32,083 nucleotides of DNA, from NCBI RefSeq assembly GCF_004565465.1, contig NZ_SRHY01000037.1:1-32083 (forward strand). The letters are read 5' to 3'. Of this stretch, positions 24,765 through 32,083 are shown piece by piece (the stretch's first letter is position 1; each line of letters starts with the position of its first letter). The notes below the pieces were generated by a model. It had not been told where the DNA came from, did no database searches, and saw only the letters and a list, made by a program, of their open reading frames with translations. This stretch comes from Lentibacillus salicampi (GTDB taxonomy: Bacteria; Bacillota; Bacilli; Bacillales; Amphibacillaceae). Position numbers and translations under genes: made by a program.

Positions 24765-25373
24765 TTATTGAACCGGGCTGGCCCAAATTAAACTGACTAT
24801 ATCCGACCAGTAACGTGCTGTATAATCAATCTGCAAATCGGATTTCTCAACGATTTTAAGCATATCGCGATCCAAATGGCATCCGGCAGTCTTTTGAAAT
24901 AATGGATCAGCTATCTTTTGAACACGTGACAATAACGCATTTGAACTGATTCCATGCTCCAACAACAGGATCCTGCCGTTATTTCGACACCAGCGATTAA
25001 AACGATTCAATATGTCAGTTGGATTTGAGTAGCCACACATTGTCAGGGTTGAAACAATACAGTCAAACGAATCCGGTTCAAACTCCAGTTCCTCGACATC
25101 CTTTTGCAGGAGCTCTGCATTAATTTGACAGTCAGAAGCCGTTTGTTTAGCACTTTCAAGCATATCAGGACTGAAGTCAACCCCTGTCAGGCGAACATCT
25201 TCACTGTCATAATACGGAAAATTTGCGCCAATCCCGACACCGACTTCCAAAACGTCTCCATAGGCACTTTTTGTAATCTCACTTCTCCAGCGGGCAAGTG
25301 TACGATTGTTGCAGACCCCTTTGTACAATTTGACTTGTTTATCGTATTTTCGAATCAGCTTCTCTTTTTCCAT
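24765..25373 (-). CDS. Class I SAM-dependent methyltransferase
   Basis: A 202-aa cytoplasmic enzyme with motif I VLEVGVGIG (41-49), the acidic SAM-ribose residue in 'TGVDFSPDML' and 'FDCIVSTLTMCGYSN' as motif II/post-II. It belongs to the small UbiE/Methyltransf_11 group often annotated as phosphatidylethanolamine N-methyltransferase-like. The substrate is unknown. The N-terminus 'KYDKQVKLYKGVCN' is typical. The ribosome site AGGA is rather close to the ATG. Confidence 0.88.
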   Translation of the reverse strand: MEKEKLIRKYDKQVKLYKGVCNNRTLARWRSEITKSAYGDVLEVGVGIGANFPYYDSEDVRLTGVDFSPDMLESAKQTASDCQINAELLQKDVEELEFEPDSFDCIVSTLTMCGYSNPTDILNRFNRWCRNNGRILLLEHGISSNALLSRVQKIADPLFQKTAGCHLDRDMLKIVEKSDLQIDYTARYWSDIVSLIWASPVQ

Positions 25374-25500
25374 GTCCTACCACACCCGTGTTAAATTGAT
25401 GGAATTCCGATAATCCGCATTGTATTAAACTATCTCTCGACAATCAAGTGCTTCACACCAAGATCTTCTGTTCTGAAAAAGACCAAAGCCAGCACCCCTT

Positions 25501-26766
25501 TCATTCTTCCAACAACTCTAAAGCTTTCATAAAATCTATATCCGTTTCAATATGTTCTGGAGTCCATGGAATGTAAATATCCGGCTGAATCCCGACGCCG
25601 CTCATTCTTTTTCCCTCATCAACGATGGATAATTTCGTAGTTGGATACCAAAGTTCAAATCTGCCTTTCCAGCGCATGATGGCAAGATTGGCATAATCAT
25701 TTAATCCCAAAGTTGGCCTTCCGATTACCGTCACCTTGGAGGAATGTTTACACACTTCCACAAAAGAGTCTCCCGAGCTGCCGCAGTACACATCTGTCAG
25801 CAGAATCACCTTTTCGGGGCCGGGTTTTGTTTCTAATATGTCATCCGACCCTCCAATATCAATATCAACAAAACCGTTACCTCTGTTTTTCTCCAATTCG
25901 TTCATAAACGAATTGATTTGATTTCGGGCTGCTGCGTCTTCAATGGACGTTAACGCCTTCCTCATCATCTCAGTTCGGAGGTCTACATTCCGCTCCGTGC
26001 AATTGGTCAGCATCACACCCTCGTCAAGCTGATTCAAATCGATTTCAGCTCCTCCGAACAAATAAGGTAGCAGTTCAAAGTAGGCCAGATCGCTCCCGCC
26101 CTTATTCACACGTACATCGATGATTAAATTCTTTCCGGAAGACAACAGATCATGATTATCTTTTATTAGTCTGGCAATTTCTGTATGATTCATAAAGTCT
26201 GTCAGTTTCATGTACAGTGATTGATCCGATATTGCCTTGATTATGTATTCCGGGAAATAGACTTCTTTATCATAGTGACTAAGTGACAGGTGAAAGGAAT
26301 GGCCTGACAAATCTTTCACCAGGGCGTTTTGATAAAGCGGCAGAATACTGCTCCACTTCTCCCTTTCTGCCTTAGTTTCCATCAACTTTCTTGTATGTAA
26401 CTCTGCTAATTCAGAAATCCCTTTTCCATCGAGTCCTGCAATCGCATACCCAGGCTTCACGCCGGTTTCCTTACCAGCTGATACGATATAAAGCAGGTCC
26501 CCATATCTTCTGACTGCGAAGCCAACATCCTGTAGAGATTCTTCTGATTGAGCGGCGCGTTTGAAGCTCATGTGCAAATCCTTGAAATCCAAAAGATAAT
26601 CCTGAACGATCCCGGTAAACTTTTCATCGTCCATATTACCTTGTTCCGATCGTTTGCTTATCTTGTTTCGATAAAAATCAGGATTATCCCAATCTTTTTT
26701 ATCTATACAACCCGCATAATCATTGTGAAGAATGCTGACAGTTTCATTAAAAATCTCTAAGTACAT
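25501..26766 (-). CDS. S41-family peptidase, cytoplasmic form
   Basis: A 421-aa protein with the tail-specific protease fold: an N-terminal helical part, a PDZ-like stretch with 'GVKPGYAIAGLDG' (about 102-114), the core strand 'NLIIDVRVNKGG', the catalytic serine region 'TDVYCGSSGDSF' (324-335), 'VIGRPTLG' and the terminal 'GVGIQPDI' (391-398). No signal peptide or membrane segment is seen, unlike CtpA/CtpB, so it likely works inside the cell or its family is a soluble Tricorn-like branch. The ATG has AGGAGAG upstream. The phosphatase gene lies 75 nt upstream on the same strand, with no terminator between. Confidence 0.87.
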   Translation of the reverse strand: MYLEIFNETVSILHNDYAGCIDKKDWDNPDFYRNKISKRSEQGNMDDEKFTGIVQDYLLDFKDLHMSFKRAAQSEESLQDVGFAVRRYGDLLYIVSAGKETGVKPGYAIAGLDGKGISELAELHTRKLMETKAEREKWSSILPLYQNALVKDLSGHSFHLSLSHYDKEVYFPEYIIKAISDQSLYMKLTDFMNHTEIARLIKDNHDLLSSGKNLIIDVRVNKGGSDLAYFELLPYLFGGAEIDLNQLDEGVMLTNCTERNVDLRTEMMRKALTSIEDAAARNQINSFMNELEKNRGNGFVDIDIGGSDDILETKPGPEKVILLTDVYCGSSGDSFVEVCKHSSKVTVIGRPTLGLNDYANLAIMRWKGRFELWYPTTKLSIVDEGKRMSGVGIQPDIYIPWTPEHIETDIDFMKALELLEE

Positions 26767-26840
26767 GAGATCTCTCCTAAGTTTTTTAAAGTCTCGTATC
26801 CTGATAAGCTATCGTTCTACATCCGGAACTTCCAAAACCG

Positions 26841-27434
26841 TTATAATTTAAGAGAATCGTCCGCTACCAAATGCTCAGTCCAATTATACACATCACAATC
26901 CCAGCCGTCCCCATTATGGTTCAGACAGGTTAACGACGTATTTTTCAAGGATTCATCCATACCTGAATCAGGCATGAGCTCGTTCAGGAGACGCTTAATA
27001 AACGCACCATGACTCACAATCAACACGCTTTGGTCGTGATGGCGGGAACTGATATCTTCCATAAACGAGAGACCCCTCGTAATAATGCTTTCATGCGTTT
27101 CAAACCCCACGTCCAGTTCGCGCCAGTCGGGACCCCACTTTTGAACCCGTTCTGCTTCTGTAGTCCCTTCAATAAGCCCGCCGCTTCTCTCACGGAGTCT
27201 GGGATCCAAATGCAGCTTTGTCCCAAGTTTTTCAGCTAGAACTTCAGCCGTTTGCTTTGCCCGCAGCAGATTACTGGTGTACACGACATCCCAATCACCG
27301 ATTTCCATCCGTTCCGCGAGTGACCGTGCCTGCTCTAAGCCTTCTTCATCCAGTGGAATATCCGAACTCCCCTGTGCTCTTCCTTCTTTATTCCAACGCG
27401 TAACACCATGGCGCACAAATCCGATTTTCATCAT
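26841..27434 (-). CDS. Histidine phosphatase family protein
   Basis: A 197-aa member of the phosphoglycerate-mutase-like superfamily: RHG at residues 8-10 gives the phosphohistidine, with 'RLRERSGGLIEG' as the acidic catalytic segment and 'VSHGAFIKRLL' the second histidine. Such enzymes remove phosphate from small metabolites; the exact substrate cannot be told. The frame is open to 27473, but the ATG at 27434 is 10 nt after GGGAGAG and starts 'MMKIGFVRHG' as the family does. Confidence 0.9.
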   Translation of the reverse strand: MMKIGFVRHGVTRWNKEGRAQGSSDIPLDEEGLEQARSLAERMEIGDWDVVYTSNLLRAKQTAEVLAEKLGTKLHLDPRLRERSGGLIEGTTEAERVQKWGPDWRELDVGFETHESIITRGLSFMEDISSRHHDQSVLIVSHGAFIKRLLNELMPDSGMDESLKNTSLTCLNHNGDGWDCDVYNWTEHLVADDSLKL

Positions 27435-27568
27435 ATAAACAGTTCTCTCCCTGTCATTTTTCTCTGTTATCACTAAGGCTATATTAACATAATTTCATCA
27501 GCAAAAGTTCCCGGGCCTGTATACAGGAAACACAGGGTCAACTTGAGTAATATTTTCAGACTTCTCTG

Positions 27569-27597
27569 TTGAACTTAAACGATCCCCTTGCTATGAT
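27569..27597 (+). promoter_or_regulatory. Sigma-A promoter of the Uma2 fragment
   Basis: -35 TTGAAC (27569-27574), 17-nt spacer, -10 TATGAT (27592-27597), with a GAGGG ribosome site 35 nt further on. A good promoter still drives a truncated gene. Confidence 0.65.
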
Positions 27598-27626
27598 TAA
27601 TAAAAATAAAGAGGGAAACGAAGCCC

Positions 27627-27878
27627 ATGACAAGGCTTGATCAAAATAAAACGTATATACTGGATGAGTTTTTATCGTCCGTTAAAGAAGAGGAGCGGGC
27701 GGAGTTCTATGAAGGTGCCCCGGTTTTCATGGCAACAGCTTCTTATGAACATGAGAGGATTATTGGAAATCTAATTGAAGAATTCCAGTCCGGCTTAACG
27801 GGAAAGCTCTCAATCCCCATAAATGTTACAACACTTAACGAGATGAAGAGTATTCCTATAAAACCACTAGACGCATAA
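27627..27878 (+). pseudogene. Truncated Uma2-family nuclease (N-terminal part)
   Basis: The first 58 codons read like the start of a Uma2/DUF820 protein, a PD-(D/E)XK-type putative nuclease of about 185 aa: 'LDEFLSSVKEEERAEFYEGAPVFMATASYEHERIIGNLIEEF'-like segments (residues about 12-52). After 'LTGK' the similarity stops and 25 unrelated residues lead to a stop at 27878. The catalytic acidic residues of the fold lie further on and are missing, so the product is unlikely to be active. A clear promoter and GAGGG site remain. Confidence 0.6.
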
Positions 27879-27943
27879 GCATAGAACTTGAGCATATTAT
27901 CAAACGTCCGTTCATCAAAATAAGGCCTATTTACATTTTTAGG

Positions 27944-27980
27944 GACAAAAAATAAATGAACTGCGGCAAGTCGCAGTTCA
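27944..27980 (-). terminator. Minus-strand terminator
   Basis: Perfect arms TGAACTGCG (27957-27965) and CGCAGTTCA (27972-27980), loop 6 nt. Read on the minus strand the hairpin is followed by TTTATTTTTT. It would end transcripts from the kinase and the GNAT stub. Confidence 0.7.
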
Positions 27981-28040
27981 TAGGATAAGGAAGAAAGTGA
28001 TGTTGATTTTCTTGTAACCTTTGAAGACTTGTTCACGGAT

Positions 28041-28148
28041 TTATTCTAATAATCTTTCAATGCGGGAACTGCAAGTATTGATAATCGCATCAGTATGCAC
28101 AAACCATATGGATTCTTTATCACTGACTGCTGCTTTCCGAATTTGCAT
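28041..28148 (-). pseudogene. N-terminal stub of a GNAT acetyltransferase
   Basis: A 35-codon frame reads MQIRKAAVSDKESIW, then 'VHTDAIINTCSS', which is the usual opening of GNAT N-acetyltransferases ('IR.A...D...I..VH..AI..TCSS.Y'). It then stops at 28041, before the acetyl-CoA binding site, so no working enzyme can be made. The frame starts 30 nt after the kinase stop on the same strand. Confidence 0.55.
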
Positions 28149-28178
28149 GATGTCTCACCATCCAGCATCGTCACTTTC

Positions 28179-28703
28179 TTAGGGGTCCACCAGTGTTTCA
28201 AGATACTCCCCGATCTCCTTCTTGTTCAGCAGCATAATCACCTTTTTTTCATCACCAATTTCACCGAACGCCTTGAGCCTCTCTCGCATCTTTTTCTTAC
28301 GGGAATGGTACGTGGTACAGATAAACTTCACGAACGTATAGTCCAATTTTTCCTTACACCCTTCCCCCATATCAGGCCGTGTTTTGCCGATATGAAGCAG
28401 CCAGCGTTTGACAACCCTATACAGGCAAACGGTCAGCGGAAGCTCCAAGTATATAATCGTGTCTGCATTTTCCTTCCGAATATCATATGTGCTGCTGTAG
28501 TTTCCTTCGATAATCCACCGGTTTCGCGTGACAATTTCTCGTTGTGCATTTTCAAATTCTTCCTTTGATGCTTCCACCCAACCAGGCTTCCAGTGCAAGG
28601 CATCGAGATGATGAACCTCGATATGCAGCCGTTTGCCCAGTTCCCGTGCAAACGTGGACTTACCTGCACCAGCGGACACGCCCATCACCATAATACGCTC
28701 CAT
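28179..28703 (-). CDS. P-loop kinase-like protein (FlaR/topology-modulation family)
   Basis: A 174-aa small NTPase similar to adenylate kinase. The P-loop GVSAGAGKS spans residues 8-16; 'HHLDALHWKPGW' and 'NRWIIEGNYSSTYDIR' are the hallmarks of the 'DNA topology modulation protein FlaR' group, whose true substrate is unknown. An LID-like basic stretch 'YHSRKKKMRERLK' follows. GGGGGGA lies 10 nt before the ATG. It follows panF by 32 nt on the same strand, so read-through from that operon is possible. Confidence 0.85.
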   Translation of the reverse strand: MERIMVMGVSAGAGKSTFARELGKRLHIEVHHLDALHWKPGWVEASKEEFENAQREIVTRNRWIIEGNYSSTYDIRKENADTIIYLELPLTVCLYRVVKRWLLHIGKTRPDMGEGCKEKLDYTFVKFICTTYHSRKKKMRERLKAFGEIGDEKKVIMLLNKKEIGEYLETLVDP

Positions 28704-28735
28704 TGTCTAACCATCCCCCCTACGCAGTAGTCCAC

Positions 28736-30184
28736 CTAACCGATCAGTTCGACACTTGAATTCTCTTTATCTTGCGTACTAAGACTCACAAATACATAGA
28801 CAAAAAACGAGATGATGACCGGTAGCACAACTGAATGCAGTCCGAACGGCTGTGGGAAAAATGAATCAGACAGAATATACAGCCCAACTCCGGTAACCAT
28901 CGAGGCGAGAGCTCCGTATTTGTTGCCTTTTTTCCAATACAGACCCATCACAATCGGCCAGATAAATGCCGCCTCAAGCCCGCCAAATGCAAACAGGTTC
29001 AGCCAGATAATCAAATCAGGCGGATTAAGGGCCATCAGGAACACAATCACTCCAAGGATCGCTGTGATTCCGATACTCAGCCGTTTGACCCGCCGATGAG
29101 AGGCTTGCGGTTGGATATAATTCAAATAAACATCTTTGACAATTGATGAGCTTACCAGCAGGAGCAATGAATCCACCGTCGACATGATTGCTGCCATTGG
29201 TGCCGCCAGAACGAGGCCTGCCAGCCAGTTCGGCAAAACTTCCAGAGCAATAAGCGGCATAACCTTGTCTCCCACTTCAATTCCCGGCAAAATCGGCCGG
29301 GCCAACACACCAATCAAATGCATGTTGAGCATAATAATACCAACTACAATTGTGCCTATGATAATTGCACGGTGCATCGAACGGGAGTCCTTATAAGACA
29401 TCGCCCTTACCGTTATTTGCGGCAAGGCCACAACTCCGACACCGACCAATATCCAAAACGAGGACACGAACGCTGGTGTGAGTGTGCCCTCAGCGCCGTA
29501 TGGTGTCACCAGGTTCGGGTTTTCCGCCGCAAGATCCGACATGATGTTAGGAAGCCCACCCCCGGCGATAATTGTTGCGATCAGCAATATGAGCGTTCCA
29601 ACAAACATAACTGTTCCCTGAATGGCATCGGTTAAGGCGACTGCCCGGAAACCACCGATGACAACATAGACGAGTACGAATAAAGCGAAAATGAATAACG
29701 CTGTCGTATACGGAATTCCGATCAGTGACTCAATTAAACGAGCACCACCAATCCATTGCGCTGCCATGGCTGAAAAGATAAAGACAATAATACTGAAAGC
29801 CGAAAACAGGACAACCCATTTGGATCGATAGCGTTCTTTCAAAAAGTCGACCATTGTCAGCGCTTTATAGTGACGGGTCACAATTGCAAACTTTTTGCCC
29901 AGCACCATCAGCACGAAGTACCCTGTCGATACTTGTGTCATCGCCAGAAGCACCCAGCCAAGCCCCTCGGTATAAGCCGTGCCCGGTCCACCAATGAAAC
30001 TGCTGGCGCTGCCATAAGTCGCCGTCATCGTCATTGCCAGGACAAACCCACCAAGGCTTCTGCCACCAAGAAAATAATCCTGCATAAAGTTATTGGATGA
30101 TCGTATGTATTTACCTGCCCATATTCCTACAGCAAATATAATCAATAATACGCCAATTAACGGAATTAATGCCTGCCAATTCAT
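28736..30184 (-). CDS. panF: Sodium/pantothenate symporter
   Basis: A 482-aa sodium:solute symporter with about 13 membrane helices. It has the same length as E. coli PanF, and the core reads 'DYFLGGRSLGGFVLAMTMTATYGSASSFIGGPG' in pieces at residues 36-70, the SSS sodium-site region, with 'GGFRAVALTDAIQG' (about 178-191) as the family signature. It imports pantothenate, the vitamin B5 precursor of CoA, with sodium. The start codon overlaps the yhdT stop (ATGA), and the yhdT-panF order is the same as in many bacteria, which makes the substrate call stronger. Confidence 0.92.
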   Translation of the reverse strand: MNWQALIPLIGVLLIIFAVGIWAGKYIRSSNNFMQDYFLGGRSLGGFVLAMTMTATYGSASSFIGGPGTAYTEGLGWVLLAMTQVSTGYFVLMVLGKKFAIVTRHYKALTMVDFLKERYRSKWVVLFSAFSIIVFIFSAMAAQWIGGARLIESLIGIPYTTALFIFALFVLVYVVIGGFRAVALTDAIQGTVMFVGTLILLIATIIAGGGLPNIMSDLAAENPNLVTPYGAEGTLTPAFVSSFWILVGVGVVALPQITVRAMSYKDSRSMHRAIIIGTIVVGIIMLNMHLIGVLARPILPGIEVGDKVMPLIALEVLPNWLAGLVLAAPMAAIMSTVDSLLLLVSSSIVKDVYLNYIQPQASHRRVKRLSIGITAILGVIVFLMALNPPDLIIWLNLFAFGGLEAAFIWPIVMGLYWKKGNKYGALASMVTGVGLYILSDSFFPQPFGLHSVVLPVIISFFVYVFVSLSTQDKENSSVELIG

Positions 30185-30465
30185 TGTTCCTCTCCCTCTT
30201 CATCGAATGAAACTTCCACAAACCACTTTTTGACAACAATCGTCACCAGCACGGCCATGACGACAACCCCCAGCACACAGCTGTAAAAAAACCATGCCGG
30301 AAGCCCGAAAACATATGAATATTCGGACGGGTCCCTGCCGCCAAGTCCATATGCAAAGACAAACCACCAGATGAAATTAAAAACAGCCAGTCCAACACCA
30401 ATTAATGCTTCACGGTTGGCGATCTTATAACGTGGATCGTTATCGTATATATTTTGTTGTTTCAT
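30181..30465 (-). CDS. YhdT family membrane protein (DUF997)
   Basis: A 94-aa protein with two hydrophobic helices (about 22-42 and 58-80) and an acidic tail 'VSFDEEGEEQ'. 'ANREALIGVGLAVFNFIWWFVFAYG' and 'FGLPAWFFYSCVLG' fit the YhdT family, found almost always just before panF and presumed to assist it. GGGAGG lies 10 nt before the ATG. It is the first gene of the transport operon under the promoter at 30516-30544. Confidence 0.88.
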   Translation of the reverse strand: MKQQNIYDNDPRYKIANREALIGVGLAVFNFIWWFVFAYGLGGRDPSEYSYVFGLPAWFFYSCVLGVVVMAVLVTIVVKKWFVEVSFDEEGEEQ

Positions 30466-30868
30466 TGCATTTCAGCCTCCCAAAAACGACATACAATTTA
30501 CGGACTTTCCATATCAATATAACGGAAACACGCTAGGTTGTAAATATTAAAAAAATTCACGGAGCTATTCATATCATATTTAATAGTACATCCATGAGAT
30601 TTTCGACAGAGAGAGTGGACTGTTAATTGAGGAAATGCTCTGCAGGATATTATAAGGGATACGGACCAAGGTGAACCTTTAATAAATGTCTAAAGCAGTA
30701 AGTATACTGGGTACCGCTCAACACCCAGTATTGTCATTCATATTGGGGGACCAAAATCAAAATAGAAGTGCTGTGCATGAGGTTAAAAAATTGAATTTGA
30801 GGAATATCACATCTAGTTGTATGTTCCTGTGGAGATTAACTCAAAATCTGTTTGTGGCTGTCAAGCTA
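30466..30868. other. Intergenic region upstream of yhdT-panF
   Basis: No gene is supported. A plus-strand frame from 30686 reads antisense through the coiled-coil gene and has no ribosome site. The region holds the panF promoter (30516-30544) and a 9-bp hairpin, ATACTGGGT (30704-30712) and ACCCAGTAT (30723-30731), that lacks a T-run. Confidence 0.5.
30516..30544 (-). promoter_or_regulatory. Sigma-A promoter of yhdT-panF
   Basis: On the minus strand: -35 TTTACA (30539-30544), 17-nt spacer, -10 TATATT (30516-30521), about 50 nt before the yhdT start. Confidence 0.65.
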
Positions 30869-31209
30869 TCATTCCACATATCTAAGTCCGCTACCAGTTT
30901 CTATAGTGACGTTATCCAGCTTTTCCGAAATTCCATCAAGTTTGATTTCAACCCTATCAAGTCTGTTTTCAACTCCTTCCAGCCGGGTGCTGAATGCCGA
31001 CAGTTGGCGAGCAAAAAGATCCTGGTTTTTTCCAATCGATCAAAGCCTTGCTGCATGGTCTCCTGCTTCTGCTCCATGGTTTCCTGCCTTTGTGACAGAC
31101 CTTCCAGGCTTTGTTCCACTGAATCCTGCCTTTGCGACAAACAATCCAGACTCTCCTTTACCCCTCCCCCTCCCAGGGAATTCAGAATAGCATTCAACAT
31201 CTCTTCCAT
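30869..31209 (-). pseudogene. Coiled-coil protein gene with a frameshift in an A-run
   Basis: From ATG (31209; GAGGTGC site just upstream) the frame codes a coiled-coil: 'CLSQRQDSVEQSLEGLSQRQETMEQ' is a run of heptads. After 'FDRLEK' it meets AAAAAA (about 31027-31032) and turns into non-coil residues. The other frame after the same run resumes the pattern: 'QDLFARQLSAFSTRLEGVEN', 'RVEIKLDGISEKLDNV', ending at 30869. Adding one A restores a 113-aa protein. Similar short coiled-coil proteins are common in Bacillaceae with unknown role. A decayed gene, polymerase slippage on the A-run or a sequencing error are all possible. Confidence 0.65.
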
Positions 31210-31252
31210 TTTTGCACCTCGTCTCTATTTTGCGTATATTATACCATTAAAT

Positions 31253-31288
31253 TAAAAAGAGTAACTATTAAAAGTTACTCTTTTTAAT
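31253..31288. terminator. Bidirectional terminator between DUF4064 and coiled-coil genes
   Basis: Perfect 15-bp arms TTAAAAAGAGTAACT (31253-31267) and AGTTACTCTTTTTAA (31274-31288), 6-nt loop. It ends the DUF4064 transcript on the minus strand. Confidence 0.85.
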
Positions 31289-31292
31289 CGGT

Positions 31293-31715
31293 TTATTCTG
31301 TGATGACTTGCGGTGGCTTCCGCGCCAGACACATAATGCCGGCAATCAGATAGAATATACCACTGAAGATCAGTGCTCCAAACGTTATGATGGCAAATAG
31401 CACAGACGTTACAATTAAAATAATTCCTGCTGCTTTCGGCTTTTTATCGCCTTTCAGGAAGACAATGCACACAATGCCTAAAATAAGTCCGATAACAGAA
31501 AGGGCAACAAGGAACCAGCCGCCTCCCTGCAGGAACCCGAATGCGGCTTCCATATCTTCCGCTCCGACGCCCTCTTGCTGATTAATATCTCCCATTGCCT
31601 CGTTCTGAACAGCCTCATTGTTAAACAGCCACACCATAAATGCGCCGCCTATGGCAGACAAACCATAGATGATTGCACCAATGACCGTTAACACAATTTC
31701 ACCAGTTCTACTCAT
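31293..31715 (-). CDS. DUF4064 domain membrane protein
   Basis: A 140-aa protein with three to four hydrophobic segments (about 7-30, 65-85, 94-112, 114-130) and an acidic outside loop 'INQQEGVGAEDMEAAFG'. 'MSRTGEIVLTVIGAIIYGLSAIGG' and the later 'KAAGIILIVTSVLFAI' match DUF4064, a Firmicute membrane family of unknown function. GGGGGAGG lies 7 nt before the ATG, and a strong terminator follows the stop. Confidence 0.87.
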   Translation of the reverse strand: MSRTGEIVLTVIGAIIYGLSAIGGAFMVWLFNNEAVQNEAMGDINQQEGVGAEDMEAAFGFLQGGGWFLVALSVIGLILGIVCIVFLKGDKKPKAAGIILIVTSVLFAIITFGALIFSGIFYLIAGIMCLARKPPQVITE

Positions 31716-31842
31716 ACAAATACCTCCCCCAATTCACCTTTATTATCTTATGCAACGTATAAAATGAATTATTCAACGTCCGCATATGTCATTCATTGTA
31801 TCATAAAGTGAAATTTCAATCAGCCAGGCACTTCTTCCCGTA

Positions 31843-31989
31843 TGTGTCAATCTTTTCTCGATGTGGTTGTCACACCAATATATTTGGCACTCTATTTTTG
31901 TACACGTTTTCCGGCTACCGCGCTGTCGCTTGGTGGCCTGCATATTTTTGTCACGCTCCAAAACCCGGAACCTGACAAAAACATGCAGG
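31843..31989. repeat. Degenerate repeats and a 17-bp inverted repeat
   Basis: Units of the form TTGTCAC...GG occur at 31867-31887 (21 nt), 31898-31914 (TTGTACAC form, 17 nt) and 31948-31968 (21 nt), with a weaker copy from about 31844. The last unit lies inside an inverted repeat: CCTGCATATTTTTGTCA (31937-31953) and TGACAAAAACATGCAGG (31973-31989), one mismatch, 19-nt loop, without a T-run outside the stem. Confidence 0.55.
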
Positions 31990-31996
31990 GTATTAC

Positions 31997-32083
31997 CTAA
32001 AACTCTTCATCAAGTTTCCTATCGCTGATGAATGGGCTGTATATAAACTGATGGAACCTTCTTTTGCGCCAATCGATGGGCGT
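31997..32083 (-). CDS. 3' end of a gene running off the window (uncertain)
   Basis: A minus-strand frame open to the window edge ends with a TAG at 31997. Its last 28 residues are basic then acidic, closing with 'SDRKLDEEF'. One other minus-strand frame is also open to the edge, so the reading is not certain. No family can be assigned. Confidence 0.3.
   Translation of the reverse strand, partial: TPIDWRKRRFHQFIYSPFISDRKLDEEF

Noticed and set aside
27743..28036. Minus-strand open frame of 97 codons opposite the Uma2 fragment
   Set aside because: It contains the terminator hairpin and the antisense of the Uma2 part; no ribosome site.
30686..31255. Plus-strand open frame of 189 codons
   Set aside because: Antisense of the coiled-coil gene, which has heptads and a ribosome site; the Pro/Ser-rich reading is a by-product.
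1..32083. CRISPR arrays, tRNA or rRNA genes, insertion sequences, prophage or defence genes
   Set aside because: I looked for regular repeats with spacers, cloverleaf ends, transposase motifs and terminal inverted repeats and saw none that hold up; the Uma2 fragment is the only nuclease-like trace.

Overview
The window looks like chromosome of a low-to-moderate GC, spore-forming Gram-positive bacterium of the family Bacillaceae, most like the halophilic/alkaliphilic genera (Virgibacillus, Lentibacillus, Oceanobacillus). The reasons are a CotF-type spore coat gene, YfhD-, YueI- and DUF3021-type proteins, a YtrA-type GntR/ABC operon, strong AGGAGG ribosome sites with many TTG and GTG starts, and simple hairpin plus T-run terminators. 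The genus is inference. No rRNA, tRNA, CRISPR array, intact transposase or prophage was found.

Layout. 383-3482 (minus) is a four-gene YtrA-like operon: GntR repressor, ABC ATPase, permease and an exported protein, controlled by three copies of a 20-bp operator. 3716-5845 (plus) is selD-mnmH, the pair that makes selenophosphate and puts selenium into tRNA wobble uridines, followed by a small heme-copper-oxidase-like membrane protein. 6586-10733 (minus) holds an MBL-fold hydrolase, a lipoprotein alpha/beta hydrolase, and a TctA-type transporter with a small membrane partner. 11177-11788 is the spore coat gene. 11990-14122 (minus) is a compact 651-aa aconitase-family enzyme followed at once by an unlisted 57-aa protein with two CxxCxGxG knuckles. 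14281-15902 (plus) carries an AIM24/TIGR00266 protein, a YfhD-like protein and YueI. 16088-19132 (plus) is an ABC exporter, a LytTR regulator and two DUF3021-type membrane proteins.

19176-20524 (minus) is AT-rich, and two of its genes lack convincing start signals. 20705-21707 holds a membrane protein and a zinc-ribbon protein. 21913-23895 is acetoacetyl-CoA synthetase with a clear sigma-A promoter whose spacer contains a near-consensus CcpA (cre) site. 23944-28148 mixes intact housekeeping-type genes (methyltransferase, S41 peptidase, histidine phosphatase) with broken ones: a CcbP-like gene with UGA as codon 3, a truncated Uma2 gene and a GNAT N-terminal stub. 28179-30465 (minus) holds a small P-loop kinase and the yhdT-panF pantothenate transport pair. 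The end contains a frameshifted coiled-coil gene, a DUF4064 protein and degenerate intergenic repeats.

The most unusual signals are the triple GntR operator, degenerate repeats of about 21 nt whose consensus differs at each of four intergenic loci, the UGA at codon 3 of the CcbP-like gene, the A-run frameshift in the coiled-coil gene, and the small zinc-knuckle gene coupled to the aconitase. I did not find a convincing new defence or mobile system.
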